Positions 49,629-60,717 of a stretch of 64,000 bases of DNA are shown in pieces; within the stretch, counting starts at the first letter, position 1, and each line of letters opens with the position of its first letter. The notes beneath the pieces are model-generated. The model had not been told where the DNA came from. It saw only the letters and a program-made list of their open reading frames with translations, and searched no databases. Origin of the DNA: Leclercia adecarboxylata. Lineage in GTDB: Bacteria; Pseudomonadota; Gammaproteobacteria; Enterobacterales; Enterobacteriaceae. The stretch covers positions 2,108,001-2,172,000 of the forward strand of contig NZ_CP035382.1 in assembly GCF_006874705.1 (NCBI RefSeq), given 5' to 3'. Position numbers and translations under genes: made by a program.

Positions 49629-50516
49629 TTATTCCACCGAAGTCCAAAATCCTTCACAGCATTTCAGCCACGCCTGGGCGCTGTTCGACAAATACACCCC
49701 TTCCCGCCAGATCATCCCCAGCTGCCAGTGCAGATCGCTCTGCAGCGGGATCCAGCGCAGGGTGTTTTTATCCAGCCGCTCGCAGATGGGCTGCGGCAGT
49801 ATCGCAATTCCCACCCCCGCCTGCACCATCGCCGCCAGAAAGTCCCACTGCCCGCTGCGCACCGCGATGCGCGGCTTAACGCCGTGCTGGCTGAAGAGCT
49901 GCATCAGCTGGCGGCTGAGGGCAAAATCTTCGTTGTAGATCAGTAACGGGTGCTCGGCCAGCAGCGCCGGATTAATAGCCTTAAGCGTCAGCCAGCTGCC
50001 GGAGCGCGGCACCAGCACGCACAGCGGATGGCTGAACAGCGGCAGGGCCGTCAGGCCGCTGTCTTCCTCTACCGGCAGGGCGGTCATCGCCAGATCCAGC
50101 TCGCCGTTGATTACCGCCTGCTGGACGGTTAAACCGCCAAATTCAGAAATTTTCAGCTCCACGCCGGGATAGCGCTGGCGAAACAGGCCGATGGGCCCGG
50201 CCATCATCATCCCCACCATTGGGGGAATACCGAGGCGCAGTATCCCCTTGTTGAGGTGGTTGATGTCGCCCAGCTCGGCCTCCAGCTGGCGAAACTCCGC
50301 GAGGATCGCCAGCCCGCGCTCAAACACCACCCGGCCGGTGTCGGTTAACAGCAGCTTGCGTCCGTCGCGGATCAGCAGAGTACAGTTCAGTTCATCTTCG
50401 AGGTTCTTCAGCATCTTGCTGATGGTGGGTTGGGTGACAAAAAGCTTCTCCGCGGCGCGGGTGAAACTCTGCTGGCGTACCACTTCGACAAAGTAACGCA
50501 GCGTGCGTATGTCCAT
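49629..50516 (-). CDS. LysR-family regulator of the adjacent cidA-lrgB pair
   Basis: This 295-residue LysR-type regulator has its helix-turn-helix at residues 1-60 (LRYFVEVVRQQSFTRAAEKL, VTQPTISKMLKNLE) and an effector domain from about residue 90. It is divergent from the CidA-like gene with 101 bases between, the usual layout when a LysR protein controls its neighbour. By context it resembles CidR/AlsR-type regulators, which respond to acetate or overflow metabolism in other bacteria; that role is inferred. Confidence 0.87.
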   Translation of the reverse strand: MDIRTLRYFVEVVRQQSFTRAAEKLFVTQPTISKMLKNLEDELNCTLLIRDGRKLLLTDTGRVVFERGLAILAEFRQLEAELGDINHLNKGILRLGIPPMVGMMMAGPIGLFRQRYPGVELKISEFGGLTVQQAVINGELDLAMTALPVEEDSGLTALPLFSHPLCVLVPRSGSWLTLKAINPALLAEHPLLIYNEDFALSRQLMQLFSQHGVKPRIAVRSGQWDFLAAMVQAGVGIAILPQPICERLDKNTLRWIPLQSDLHWQLGMIWREGVYLSNSAQAWLKCCEGFWTSVE

Positions 50517-50617
50517 GACTATTCCTCGAAACTATACCTTTGATGATTTTAATTCATTTCAGTCAATTACGGGCGCTGACTATACTGGCGCTCCATCTCA
50601 TTTTGAGGAAATCCCCC

Positions 50618-51028
50618 ATGACCGTGGCGTTAGGTCGCGTTACGCCTGCCGTCGTGCAACGACTCCAGGTACCGGTTCAGGTACTGCTTTATGCGGGTCT
50701 TTTTGTCTTCGCTGAATACCTTGTTGGCTGGCTGCATCTGCCCCTGCCGGCCAATCTGGTCGGCATGGTGCTGATGTTCAGCCTGATCCTCTGTCGCGTT
50801 ATTCCCCTGAACTGGGTGCGGGCGGGCTCGCGCTGGCTGCTGGCGGAAATGCTGCTCTTTTTTGTGCCGGCGGTGGTGGCGGTGGTCAATTACGTCCAGC
50901 TGCTGATGGTGGACGGCTGGCGTATCTTTGCGGTGATCGCCCTGAGCACGCTAATGGTGCTGGGTGCCACCGCGTGGGTGGTGGATAAAGTCTATCGCTA
51001 TGAAATCAGCAGGCAGAAACATGACTAA
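50618..51028 (+). CDS. CidA/LrgA-family holin-like membrane protein
   Basis: This 136-residue protein with four hydrophobic segments belongs to the CidA/LrgA family. The block LPLPANLVGMVLMF (about residues 43-56) and the LLFFVPAVVAVVNY segment are typical. Family members were proposed as holins and more recently as pyruvate or small-metabolite transport partners. The frame extends to 50540, but TGAGGAA seven bases before ATG 50618 sets the start. It overlaps the LrgB-like gene by eight bases. E. coli carries a distant pair, yohJK, elsewhere. Confidence 0.88.
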   Translation: MTVALGRVTPAVVQRLQVPVQVLLYAGLFVFAEYLVGWLHLPLPANLVGMVLMFSLILCRVIPLNWVRAGSRWLLAEMLLFFVPAVVAVVNYVQLLMVDGWRIFAVIALSTLMVLGATAWVVDKVYRYEISRQKHD

Positions 51029-51710
51029 CTTTCAGGTCAGCGTCCTCTGCCTGGTGGTGACGCTGGTTATCTATTTTGCCAACAAACGTCTCTACCGCCG
51101 CTTTCGTAAACTGCCCCTGATGCCGCTGGTCTTCACCCCGATTCTGCTGGTGATGATGCTGGTGTGGGGCCATATCTCCTGGCAGAACTATATCGGTGAA
51201 GCGCACTGGCTGCTGTGGCTGCTCGGCCCGGCGACCATCGCCTTTGCGGTGCCGGTGTATGACAACCTCGCGGTGATCAAACGCCACTGGATGTCGCTCT
51301 CCGCCGGGGTGATCACCGCCACGGTGGTAGCCGTCACCAGCTCGGTCTGGCTGGCGCGGCTGTTTACCCTGTCGGATGAGATCCAGCGCAGCCTCGCGGT
51401 GCGCTCCGTCACCACGCCTTTTGCCCTGGCCGCGGCAAAACCGCTCGGCGGGCAGCCGGATCTGGTGGCGCTGTTCGTAGTGGTCACCGGGGTGTTTGGC
51501 ATGGCGGTAGGGGATATGCTGTTTTTGCGGCTCTCGATCCGCGAAGGGATGGCGAAAGGGGCCGGCTTTGGCGCGGCCTCCCACGGTGCCGGCACCGCCC
51601 GCTCCTATGAGCTGGGCCAGCAGGAGGGCGTGGTCGCCAGCCTGGTGATGATGCTCTCCGGGGTGGTGATGGTGCTGGTGGCCCCGCTGGTGGGCTGGTT
51701 GATGTTCTGA
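51021..51710 (+). CDS. LrgB/CidB-family membrane protein
   Basis: This 229-residue LrgB-family protein has about seven hydrophobic segments. The family signatures are RSVTTPFALAAAKPLGGQPDL and GAASHGAGTARSYELGQQEG (about residues 180-200). Translation is coupled to the CidA-like gene by an ATG inside its last codons. The pair acts at the inner membrane and is proposed to govern cell lysis or export of pyruvate and related acids; the function here is inferred. Confidence 0.88.
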   Translation: MTNFQVSVLCLVVTLVIYFANKRLYRRFRKLPLMPLVFTPILLVMMLVWGHISWQNYIGEAHWLLWLLGPATIAFAVPVYDNLAVIKRHWMSLSAGVITATVVAVTSSVWLARLFTLSDEIQRSLAVRSVTTPFALAAAKPLGGQPDLVALFVVVTGVFGMAVGDMLFLRLSIREGMAKGAGFGAASHGAGTARSYELGQQEGVVASLVMMLSGVVMVLVAPLVGWLMF

Positions 51711-51715
51711 GTTTT

Positions 51716-51782
51716 GCCCGGCGGCGCTGCGCTTGCACGGGCCTACGGTTCTGTAGGCCGGGTAAGCGTAGCGCCACCCGGC
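51716..51782. repeat. REP pair after the lrgB-like gene
   Basis: Two inverted REP palindromes, GCCCGGCGGCGCTGCGCTTG from 51716 and GTAGGCCGGGTAAGCGTAGC near 51753, lie between convergent genes and come within five bases of the binding-protein stop. Confidence 0.82.
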
Positions 51783-51786
51783 AATG

Positions 51787-53061
51787 CTAACGGTTCACAC
51801 GCCGTACAATACGCTCCACCTGCTGGCGGAAATCCGCCGCGACCTGAGCGGGCGTTTGCCCCTGCTCCAGCTTTTCCCGCGCCGAGGTAAACCTGTCGAT
51901 TACCTGCAAGTCCTCAATATAGGGCGTGGCGACAACCGTGGTGTGCAGCGCCTGCGCCTGGCGCAGCCCGGCAATTACCGGATCCTGCGGGTTAATTACC
52001 CCTTTCTCCATAAGCTGCGCCTCCGCCGCCTTGTTGAGCGGAATGCCGCGCTCCAGCCCCAGGGCTTCAACCGACTGCGGATCGTTGAGCAGGTAGTTGA
52101 CCAGGATCGCCGCCTCTTTTGGATGCTTCGTTGATTTCGCCACCGACAGCATCTGCGCCGTTTTGAAGTACACACCCGATTCTTCCGTCCCGGGCTGCAT
52201 TACATAGTCGCCCAGCACCAGCTTTGCCGGCGGCGTCATGTTGTTGGCAAACATGCGGATGGTGATGTTCCAGGTGAACAGGCCGCCCCATTCGCCGTTG
52301 ATCCACGGCTTCATCTCATAGAGATTGCCTTTGCCGTAGGAGGAGAGGGTCTTTGGCGACGGGAGAACATGGTCGTCGCTCAGGCGCTTCACAAAGCTGA
52401 AGGCCTCCTCCCACTGGGCGTCGTTCCAGGCGAAGGTACCATCGCTGTTGAACATTGGTTTGTGATGGGTCTGCATCATCCAGGCATTGAGTAGCAGGAT
52501 GACGTCCTGATCGACCATCGCGTAGGGGTAGTAGCTGTTGCCGAGCTTCTGCTGGAACACTTTCCCGGCGGCAAAAAAGTCATCCCAGGTTTTCGGGTAC
52601 GCCAGCCCGGCTTTCTGCCAGGTTACGTCGTTGTAGTAAAAGACCGGGGCATTGACCGAGATCGGCAGGCCGTTGAGCTTGCCTTTGATGGTGGTGGATT
52701 GCAGATCCTGGGCCTGGTACTGGCTTAAATCCAGCTCCGCTTTCAGCTTGTCGAGATCGTAATAACCTTCGCCGTTTTTGGAAAAGATGATGAGCCACGG
52801 CCAGTTGGTCTGCATCACATCCGGCTCGGTGCCGCTCGCCATCTGGGTGGTCAGGCGCGAAAGATGCCCGTCCCAGCCGGTGTATTCGGGCTTCACCTTA
52901 ATATCCGGATGTGCTTTTTCAAAGGCGTCGAGCGCCTTCAGCGTGGCCTGGTGGCGGCTGTTGCCACCCCACCACGACATACGTAATTCAACGGGTTGCG
53001 CCCATGTAGAGGTACAGGAAAATAACAGCGATGCGATGACACCTGACAGGAGTTTATTCAT
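51787..53061 (-). CDS. Sugar ABC transporter substrate-binding protein (orphan)
   Basis: This 424-residue family-1 extracellular solute-binding protein has a signal peptide (residues 1-21, ending TSTWA). The mature start, VELRMSWWGGNSRHQATLKALDAFE, and the GTEPDVMQTNWPWLI block are typical of binding proteins for oligosaccharides such as the TogB and YesO types. No permease or ATPase gene lies near, so it must use membrane parts encoded elsewhere or act as a sensor or scavenger. It lies 98 bases downstream of the dehydrogenase on the same strand, so co-transcription is likely. The ligand is unknown; an acidic sugar or uronide is only a guess. Confidence 0.85.
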   Translation of the reverse strand: MNKLLSGVIASLLFSCTSTWAQPVELRMSWWGGNSRHQATLKALDAFEKAHPDIKVKPEYTGWDGHLSRLTTQMASGTEPDVMQTNWPWLIIFSKNGEGYYDLDKLKAELDLSQYQAQDLQSTTIKGKLNGLPISVNAPVFYYNDVTWQKAGLAYPKTWDDFFAAGKVFQQKLGNSYYPYAMVDQDVILLLNAWMMQTHHKPMFNSDGTFAWNDAQWEEAFSFVKRLSDDHVLPSPKTLSSYGKGNLYEMKPWINGEWGGLFTWNITIRMFANNMTPPAKLVLGDYVMQPGTEESGVYFKTAQMLSVAKSTKHPKEAAILVNYLLNDPQSVEALGLERGIPLNKAAEAQLMEKGVINPQDPVIAGLRQAQALHTTVVATPYIEDLQVIDRFTSAREKLEQGQTPAQVAADFRQQVERIVRRVNR

Positions 53062-53159
53062 TATTTATCTCCGGATTTTTTATTATTAAACAGGTGAGTA
53101 ACGGCACAATACTGACCAGTGGCTCCGGCGCGGTCTCCTGCCGCGCCTTCACCATGCCT

Positions 53160-54455
53160 TTAGCGTTTCGTCAGACGGGAAACCAGCTCAAACTCCTTAA
53201 AGTTGACCGGACGCTGCTGCTGCATGGAGATGTTGCCCGCAATCCCGGTGAGGATCGACATCGCCCCGGCACGGTGGTCCGCCGCACGCTGCAGCGGGTC
53301 GTGGCCCGGCGTACCAAACAGGTCGGCCAGCATGGCGTTGTCGCCGCCGCCGTGGCCCCCTTCGCCGAGGCTGAACGTTGCTTTCCAGGATTCGGCAAAC
53401 AGCGGGAAGACGGCGAGATCGCACTGCTCGAGGCTGCCCTCGTTTTCGCGCTCGCCCCCGGCGTTAACGTAGGACTTCTCGACGATCTTCATCTCTAGCC
53501 GGCCTTCGGTGCCGTTAAAGACCACGTTCAGCCCTTCCCACGGCAGGTAGGCGTTGAGGGAGTAAGTGAGCTGGACCTGGTTCTGATACTTCACCAGCAC
53601 CGACATCGTGTCTTCGATGGTGATGCCGTCGCTGAACACGCTCTGGTCGCGGAAGTAGTTATCTTCGTGTTCGGCGTCGAGATAGAGCGCTTTAAGCTGG
53701 GCGTTCTCCGCCATCTGCAGGGCAAAGGGATCCGCTTTCGCCTCGGCGAAGCCGTGGGCGCGGGGGTAGAAGTGCGTCACGCCGCGCTTCTCCGCGTTCT
53801 CCCTGCCGTAGAACTGCAGGCTGCCTTCGGCGTAAACCCGCTCCGGGTAGCTGTCCAGCCAGAAGTTCATCAGGTCAAAATGGTGGGTGGATTTATGCAC
53901 CAGTAGGCCGCCGCTGTTGCGTTTTTCCCGGTGCCAGCGGCGGAAGTAGTCTGCGCCATGTTCGGTGTTGAGCAGCCATTCGAAGTGCACCGAAGTGACC
54001 TTGCCAATCGTCCCCTGCATCAGCAGCTCGCGCACCTTGCTGTGGTGCGGGGCGTAGCGGTAGTTGAAGGCCACCCGCACGCTGCGACCGGTCTCTTCGA
54101 TAGCGTCGAGAATGCGCAGGGCGCGCTGTTCATCGATGGTCATCGGCTTTTCGGTGATCACATCGCAGCCGGCGTGCAGGGCGCGAACGATGTAGTCGTC
54201 ATGGGTACGATCCATGGTGGTGACGATAACTACATCAGGGCGCGTCTCGCGGATCATCTCCTCAAACTGCGTCGCCTGCCAGGTGGAAACCGGGGCCGCG
54301 CCTTCGTTTTTTAAGAGCTGATTGGCGTAGTGCATGCGCGTGGTATTGGTATCGCAGAACGCGACCATTCTGGCATTTTCCCGCCAGGCCCCCCCGATGG
54401 CGGAAATATATAAACCGGCACGCCCACCGGTCCCGACCAGAGCATATTTTTTCAT
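53160..54455 (-). CDS. Gfo/Idh/MocA-family oxidoreductase
   Basis: This 431-residue NAD(P)-dependent sugar dehydrogenase-like protein has its Rossmann start at KKYALVGTGGRAGLYIS. The family EKP motif is VITEKPMTID near residue 105, and the catalytic-region His is in GGLLVHKSTHHFDLMNFW. A C-terminal insert carries a Gly-rich GEGGHGGGDNAMLADL. The open frame extends 21 codons, but GAGGATGCC before ATG 54455 sets the start. There is no twin-arginine signal, unlike GH109 relatives. Only 47 bases separate it from the divergent 525-residue protein. Substrate unknown. Confidence 0.88.
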   Translation of the reverse strand: MKKYALVGTGGRAGLYISAIGGAWRENARMVAFCDTNTTRMHYANQLLKNEGAAPVSTWQATQFEEMIRETRPDVVIVTTMDRTHDDYIVRALHAGCDVITEKPMTIDEQRALRILDAIEETGRSVRVAFNYRYAPHHSKVRELLMQGTIGKVTSVHFEWLLNTEHGADYFRRWHREKRNSGGLLVHKSTHHFDLMNFWLDSYPERVYAEGSLQFYGRENAEKRGVTHFYPRAHGFAEAKADPFALQMAENAQLKALYLDAEHEDNYFRDQSVFSDGITIEDTMSVLVKYQNQVQLTYSLNAYLPWEGLNVVFNGTEGRLEMKIVEKSYVNAGGERENEGSLEQCDLAVFPLFAESWKATFSLGEGGHGGGDNAMLADLFGTPGHDPLQRAADHRAGAMSILTGIAGNISMQQQRPVNFKEFELVSRLTKR

Positions 54456-54502
54456 GGCATCCTCAGCTAAAGTAGCAAAATAAATATCAGCAAGGTGACG
54501 CA

Positions 54503-56080
54503 ATGAAACGTATTCCACATCAGCTGATGGAGCTGAACAGCACTTTTATCTGGCACTGGCCCTGGTTTATTCAGGGAGTAAAAAGCGCGAAGGAGCACGG
54601 TTTCACTGGGATCATCCTGCACCAACAGGAACTGCTTTCGGTACTTGCGACGCCCTCGCCGTTAAGCCAGAAGCTCAACGTCGAGAACCTTATTCATCAG
54701 CAACATTACGCCCTGCAATATTTAATCCGCGTCGATCGCTATCTGGCGGAAAATAATCTGTCGTTCTGGCTTCAGGGTGAAGCCGCGCCCAATGACGACA
54801 TTATTAAGCGTAAATTTCCGGAACTGACGTTCGACGAAAAAAGCGCGCCGGATTTCTGGCACCATTTTTATGCCGCGATATTGCATCCGCTATTACACGC
54901 CTTGCCCCATCTCAGCGGGCTTATTCTCAGCCTGACGACGCCGGACTTTCAGACCGCCCGCTGGCAGCAAAGCCTGCATGATGTCTGGAGCCTGCTGCGC
55001 GCCCGGGGCAAAAAGCTCATCCTGCGCGACTTTATTGATAACAGCTGGCCGCGCCAGCAGCTCGCTAACATTCTGGCGACGCTCCCGGACGACGTGCGCG
55101 CCTCGGTAAAAGCCACCGAGCTGGATTACCACCCCGGCTTTGCCAACCATCCGCACATCGCCACCCTGCCGGGGCATAAAAAGTGGATCGAGTACGACCT
55201 CTTTGGCACCGGCTACGGCTGGACCGCGCTGCCGTGCTATCTGGCCGATGAGATCAGCGGCCGCTTAAGCTGGGCGCTCAGCGTCGCCGAAAACGAAATT
55301 GAAGCTATTACCTCCCGCGTGAGCTGGCAGTGGCTACCCGACAGCCGGGTGATGGACTCCGCCAACGCCATCAATCTATTCGGTCTTACCGCCGCCAACC
55401 AGGCCGCCGACGCAGCGCTGCCCGCCACCTTCGATCGCTGGGCGGAACATCATCAGCTCGGCTTTCGCTCCCTGCAGGACAAGCATCAGCTCTCGGCCAT
55501 CGTGCATGCCAGCTACGACTGGCTGTGTAAAACACCGAACCTCCTCGGTCGACGGCTGCACTATCAGAGCCAGATCCCGGAGAGCATCGCTCAGGCGCAA
55601 CAGCTGCTGCATATGGACACCCGCAGCGCCAACTGGCTGCACGCCTGGCAACCGCTGATGCCCACCGACGATCCCGAGCTTGGCAAAGAGCAGCGGGAGC
55701 GGATGGCGCTGGAGAAAGAGGCCGCCTGCTTCCTCGCATCCCGCACGCTGCAAAACCTGCGTGAGCTGATGCCGCGTATTACCTGCCCGGACGACACGCT
55801 GGCGATCCTGCTGGCTGCCTGGCGCAGCGCGGAGATCTACAGCCAGATGTTCTCCCACGTGGCTGCCGCCGTGACCGACGTGCTCTGGCTCGACCATTAC
55901 GGCGCGAACAGCCTGCCTGCTGATACCCTGCAGAAGCATCAGCAGCGGCTGCTTCACTACGCCGACACCCTGGATCGCTGGCTGGTGGACCCGCCCGCCA
56001 GCGGCCCGCTATTCCTGCCGCTACTGCTGAGCCCGGCGCGGCTGGAGCGCTTTGCCAGAAGCCTGAGCGAGTCGCTGTGA
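54503..56080 (+). CDS. Unrecognised 525-residue protein of the orphan sugar locus
   Basis: I do not recognise the family. The protein has 525 residues and neither signal peptide nor membrane segment, so it is cytoplasmic. The first half alternates hydrophobic strands and helices (GFTGIILHQQELL, LSFWLQGEA, LSGLILSLTTPD, KKLILRDFID, then DYHPGF and KKWIEYDLFGTGYGW). This rhythm and its acidic residues suggest a TIM barrel, perhaps related to alpha-glucuronidase-type hydrolases. The second half (about 330-525) is helical and rich in Trp, Leu and Gln. AAGGTGACGCA precedes the ATG. Divergent neighbours are a sugar dehydrogenase and a sugar-binding protein, which makes carbohydrate cleavage the leading but unproven idea. 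Confidence 0.75.
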   Translation: MKRIPHQLMELNSTFIWHWPWFIQGVKSAKEHGFTGIILHQQELLSVLATPSPLSQKLNVENLIHQQHYALQYLIRVDRYLAENNLSFWLQGEAAPNDDIIKRKFPELTFDEKSAPDFWHHFYAAILHPLLHALPHLSGLILSLTTPDFQTARWQQSLHDVWSLLRARGKKLILRDFIDNSWPRQQLANILATLPDDVRASVKATELDYHPGFANHPHIATLPGHKKWIEYDLFGTGYGWTALPCYLADEISGRLSWALSVAENEIEAITSRVSWQWLPDSRVMDSANAINLFGLTAANQAADAALPATFDRWAEHHQLGFRSLQDKHQLSAIVHASYDWLCKTPNLLGRRLHYQSQIPESIAQAQQLLHMDTRSANWLHAWQPLMPTDDPELGKEQRERMALEKEAACFLASRTLQNLRELMPRITCPDDTLAILLAAWRSAEIYSQMFSHVAAAVTDVLWLDHYGANSLPADTLQKHQQRLLHYADTLDRWLVDPPASGPLFLPLLLSPARLERFARSLSESL

Positions 56081-56290
56081 CTAAAGCATAAAAACTGGAA
56101 GGGGGATTGTCTGTACGGGGGGCAGAGGGAAAGCCGGGGATTGGCGTGAAATCGGGAAAAGTGTGATGGCCTTTGCGGATCGCAGATAAAGCCTGTGATG
56201 CGCATCGGCTTTTTCTGTTTTGGTGACGTGATAAACGTCACCTGAAGGGGAAAAAAATGTGATCCCCGACCAGCGGCCGGGGAGGGGATT
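56081..56290. other. Gap with a small perfect palindrome and the actP terminator
   Basis: Between the convergent unknown gene and actP lies an eight-pair hairpin GGTGACGT / ACGTCACC (56222-56242) of unknown use. A hairpin CCCCGACC / GGCCGGGG (56264-56282) is followed on the minus strand by CACATTTTTTT and would end the acs-yjcH-actP transcript. Confidence 0.7.
56251..56282 (-). terminator. Terminator of the acs-yjcH-actP operon
   Basis: An eight-pair stem with one mismatch is followed on the minus strand by a T run (56251-56257), just after the actP stop. Confidence 0.75.
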
Positions 56291-58254
<1,964 letters not shown>

Positions 58255-58297
58255 AGAGTCTCCAGACGTATTGTAGGGGGAGGGGTTGTTTTTATTC

Positions 58298-58330
58298 CCT
58301 CTCCCTTTAAGGGAGAGGGTTAGGGTGAGG
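58298..58330. repeat. Dispersed palindrome between acs and yjcH
   Basis: A nine-pair stem CCCTCTCCC / GGGAGAGGG with loop TTTA(A) is followed by TTAGGGTGAGGG. Short repeats of this design are dispersed in enteric and other proteobacterial genomes. It may set the ratio of acs to yjcH-actP message. Confidence 0.75.
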
Positions 58331-58338
58331 GTGTGGCG

Positions 58339-60297
58339 TTACGATGGCATGGCGATGGCCTGCTTCTCTTCGAGCAGTTTGTCCACCACGCCAGGATCGG
58401 CGAGCGTTGAGGTATCGCCTAAGTTGCTGGTATCCCCCGCGGCAATCTTGCGCAGAATACGGCGCATGATCTTGCCGGAGCGGGTTTTCGGCAGCGAGTC
58501 GGTCCAGTGCAGCACATCCGGGGTGGCAAGCGGGCCGATCTCTTTCCGCACCCAGTTGCGTACCTCGGTATACAGCTCCGGCGACGGCTCTTCGCCATGG
58601 TTCAGGGTGACGTAGGCGTAGATCGCCTGGCCCTTGATGCTGTGCGGAATACCGACCACCGCCGCTTCGGCGATTTTCGGATGCGACACCAGCGCTGATT
58701 CAATCTCGGCGGTCCCCAGTCGATGCCCGGAGACGTTCAGCACGTCGTCCACGCGGCCGGTGATCCAGTAGTAACCATCTTCATCACGACGCGCGCCGTC
58801 GCCGCTGAAGTACATGTTTTTGAAGGTGGAGAAGTAGGTCTGCTCGAAGCGGTCGTGATCGCCAAACAGGGTACGCGCCTGACCCGGCCAGGAGTCGACG
58901 ATTACCAGGTTGCCCTCGGTGGCCCCTTCCAGCGGGTTGCCTTCGTTATCCACCAGCGCAGGCTGGACGCCGAAGAACGGACGGGTGGCAGAGCCGGCTT
59001 TCAGCTGGGTAGCGCCCGGCAGCGGGGTGATCATGAACCCGCCGGTTTCGGTCTGCCACCAGGTGTCGACCACCGGGCACTTCTCGTTACCGATCTTCTT
59101 CCAGTACCATTCCCAGGCTTCCGGGTTGATCGGCTCGCCCACGGATCCGAGGATGCGCAGGGAGGAGCGGTCGGTCCCTTCAATCGCCTTGTCGCCTTCG
59201 GCCATCAGGGCGCGGATGGCGGTAGGGGCGGTGTAGAGAATATTGACCTGATGTTTGTCCACCACCTGGCTCATACGCGCCGGGGTCGGCCAGTTAGGTA
59301 CGCCTTCGAACATCAGGGTGGTGGCGCCGCAGGCCAGCGGGCCGTACAGCAGGTAGCTGTGACCGGTGACCCAGCCCACGTCGGCGGTGCACCAGTAGAT
59401 ATCGCCCTGATGATAATCAAAGACATATTTGAAGGTTGTGGCCGCATAGACCAGATAGCCGCCGGTGGTGTGCAGCACGCCCTTTGGCTTGCCGGTGGAG
59501 CCGGAGGTATAAAGGATAAACAGCGGATCTTCCGCGTTCATCGCTTCCGGCTGATGCTGGTCGCTGGCCTGCTCAATCAGGTCGCTCCACCACAGGTCGC
59601 GGCCCTCATGCCATTCAATGGCATTGCCGGTGCGCTTCAGCACAATCACGCTGTTGACGCTGTTCACATTCGGGTTTTTCAGCGCGTCGTCGACGTTCTT
59701 TTTCAGCGGAACGGCACGACCAGCACGCACGCCTTCGTCGGCGGTGATCACCAGCTTTGAGCTGGAGTCGATGATGCGTCCGGCCACCGCTTCCGGCGAA
59801 AAGCCGCCGAAGATAACGGAGTGCACGGCCCCGATGCGGGCGCAGGCCAGCATCGCCACGGCCGCTTCCGGCACCATCGGCATATAGATAGCCACGACGT
59901 CGCCTTTTTTGATGCCCTGGGCCAGCAGCACGTTGGCAAAGCGGCAGACATCGCGGTGCAGTTCGCGGTAGGTGATATTTTTGCTCTGGGTCGCGTCGTC
60001 GCCCTCCCAGATGATTGCCGTCTGGTCGCCGCGATCGGCGAGGTGACGATCCAGGCAGTTGGCGGCGAGGTTCAGCGTGCCGTCTTCATACCATTTAATA
60101 GAGACGTTGCCGGGGGCAAAAGAGGTATTCTTGACCGTCTGATACGGGGTCATCCAGTCAAGGATTTTGCCCTGCTCGCCCCAGAAGGCGTCAGGGTCAG
60201 TAATAGACAGCTGGTACTTCTCCTGGTACTGCTCCGGGTTAATCAGGCAGCGGTCCGCAATATTTGCGGGAATGTCGTGTTTATGGACCTGGCTCAT
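58339..60297 (-). CDS. acs: Acetyl-coenzyme A synthetase
   Basis: Acs (652 residues, as in E. coli) activates acetate to acetyl-CoA through acetyl-AMP. The AMP-binding motif [15 protein letters not shown] lies near residue 265. Later motifs include [13 protein letters not shown], and the hinge and CoA regions end with [16 protein letters not shown], which carries the acetylation-controlled lysine (about residue 609). The start follows CAAGGAGAACAAAAACC. It is first gene of acs-yjcH-actP for acetate scavenging. Confidence 0.98.
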   Translation of the reverse strand: MSQVHKHDIPANIADRCLINPEQYQEKYQLSITDPDAFWGEQGKILDWMTPYQTVKNTSFAPGNVSIKWYEDGTLNLAANCLDRHLADRGDQTAIIWEGDDATQSKNITYRELHRDVCRFANVLLAQGIKKGDVVAIYMPMVPEAAVAMLACARIGAVHSVIFGGFSPEAVAGRIIDSSSKLVITADEGVRAGRAVPLKKNVDDALKNPNVNSVNSVIVLKRTGNAIEWHEGRDLWWSDLIEQASDQHQPEAMNAEDPLFILYTSGSTGKPKGVLHTTGGYLVYAATTFKYVFDYHQGDIYWCTADVGWVTGHSYLLYGPLACGATTLMFEGVPNWPTPARMSQVVDKHQVNILYTAPTAIRALMAEGDKAIEGTDRSSLRILGSVGEPINPEAWEWYWKKIGNEKCPVVDTWWQTETGGFMITPLPGATQLKAGSATRPFFGVQPALVDNEGNPLEGATEGNLVIVDSWPGQARTLFGDHDRFEQTYFSTFKNMYFSGDGARRDEDGYYWITGRVDDVLNVSGHRLGTAEIESALVSHPKIAEAAVVGIPHSIKGQAIYAYVTLNHGEEPSPELYTEVRNWVRKEIGPLATPDVLHWTDSLPKTRSGKIMRRILRKIAAGDTSNLGDTSTLADPGVVDKLLEEKQAIAMPS

Positions 60298-60717
60298 GGT
60301 TTTTGTTCTCCTTGTAGAATGTTAATAATATGTCGCAAAAACGTTAATTGTAGGGGCTTTGCCAGCTTTGTTTACTATTTGGGCGACAGATCACGCAAAA
60401 ATTAGAGAGTATAAAAAATGAGCAAATGACACTTTGAAAAAAAATAATTGCCTGAAATGATTATTTGCATTACTGCATAAAAAAGCGTTTTTATAACAAA
60501 AGGTTATTTATCATGACTAATACAAATTAGCGTGATAACGCCTTTTGTCAGTCAAATGCCTCGTTCTTAAAGGCTTGCGTAGCATGCCGTGCAAATGGTA
60601 CTGATACCGCGCGTTAAAAAACCCCATAAATGAACGCAACACAATTCATACCCTTTCAGTATGTGTCGTCCCCATCGTTTTACGAGTACGAACACTTCAT
60701 TGAGGAAGTTTCTTGTC
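60298..60717. promoter_or_regulatory. acs-gltP divergent control region
   Basis: These 420 AT-rich bases separate acs and gltP. In E. coli the nrf nitrite-reductase operon lies between these two genes; here it is absent. On the minus strand a -10-like TACAAT (60347-60352) has no matching -35, as expected for a CRP-activated acs promoter. A partial CRP-like GTGATCTGTCGC lies at 60383-60394. The gltP side shows no strong promoter. Confidence 0.5.
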
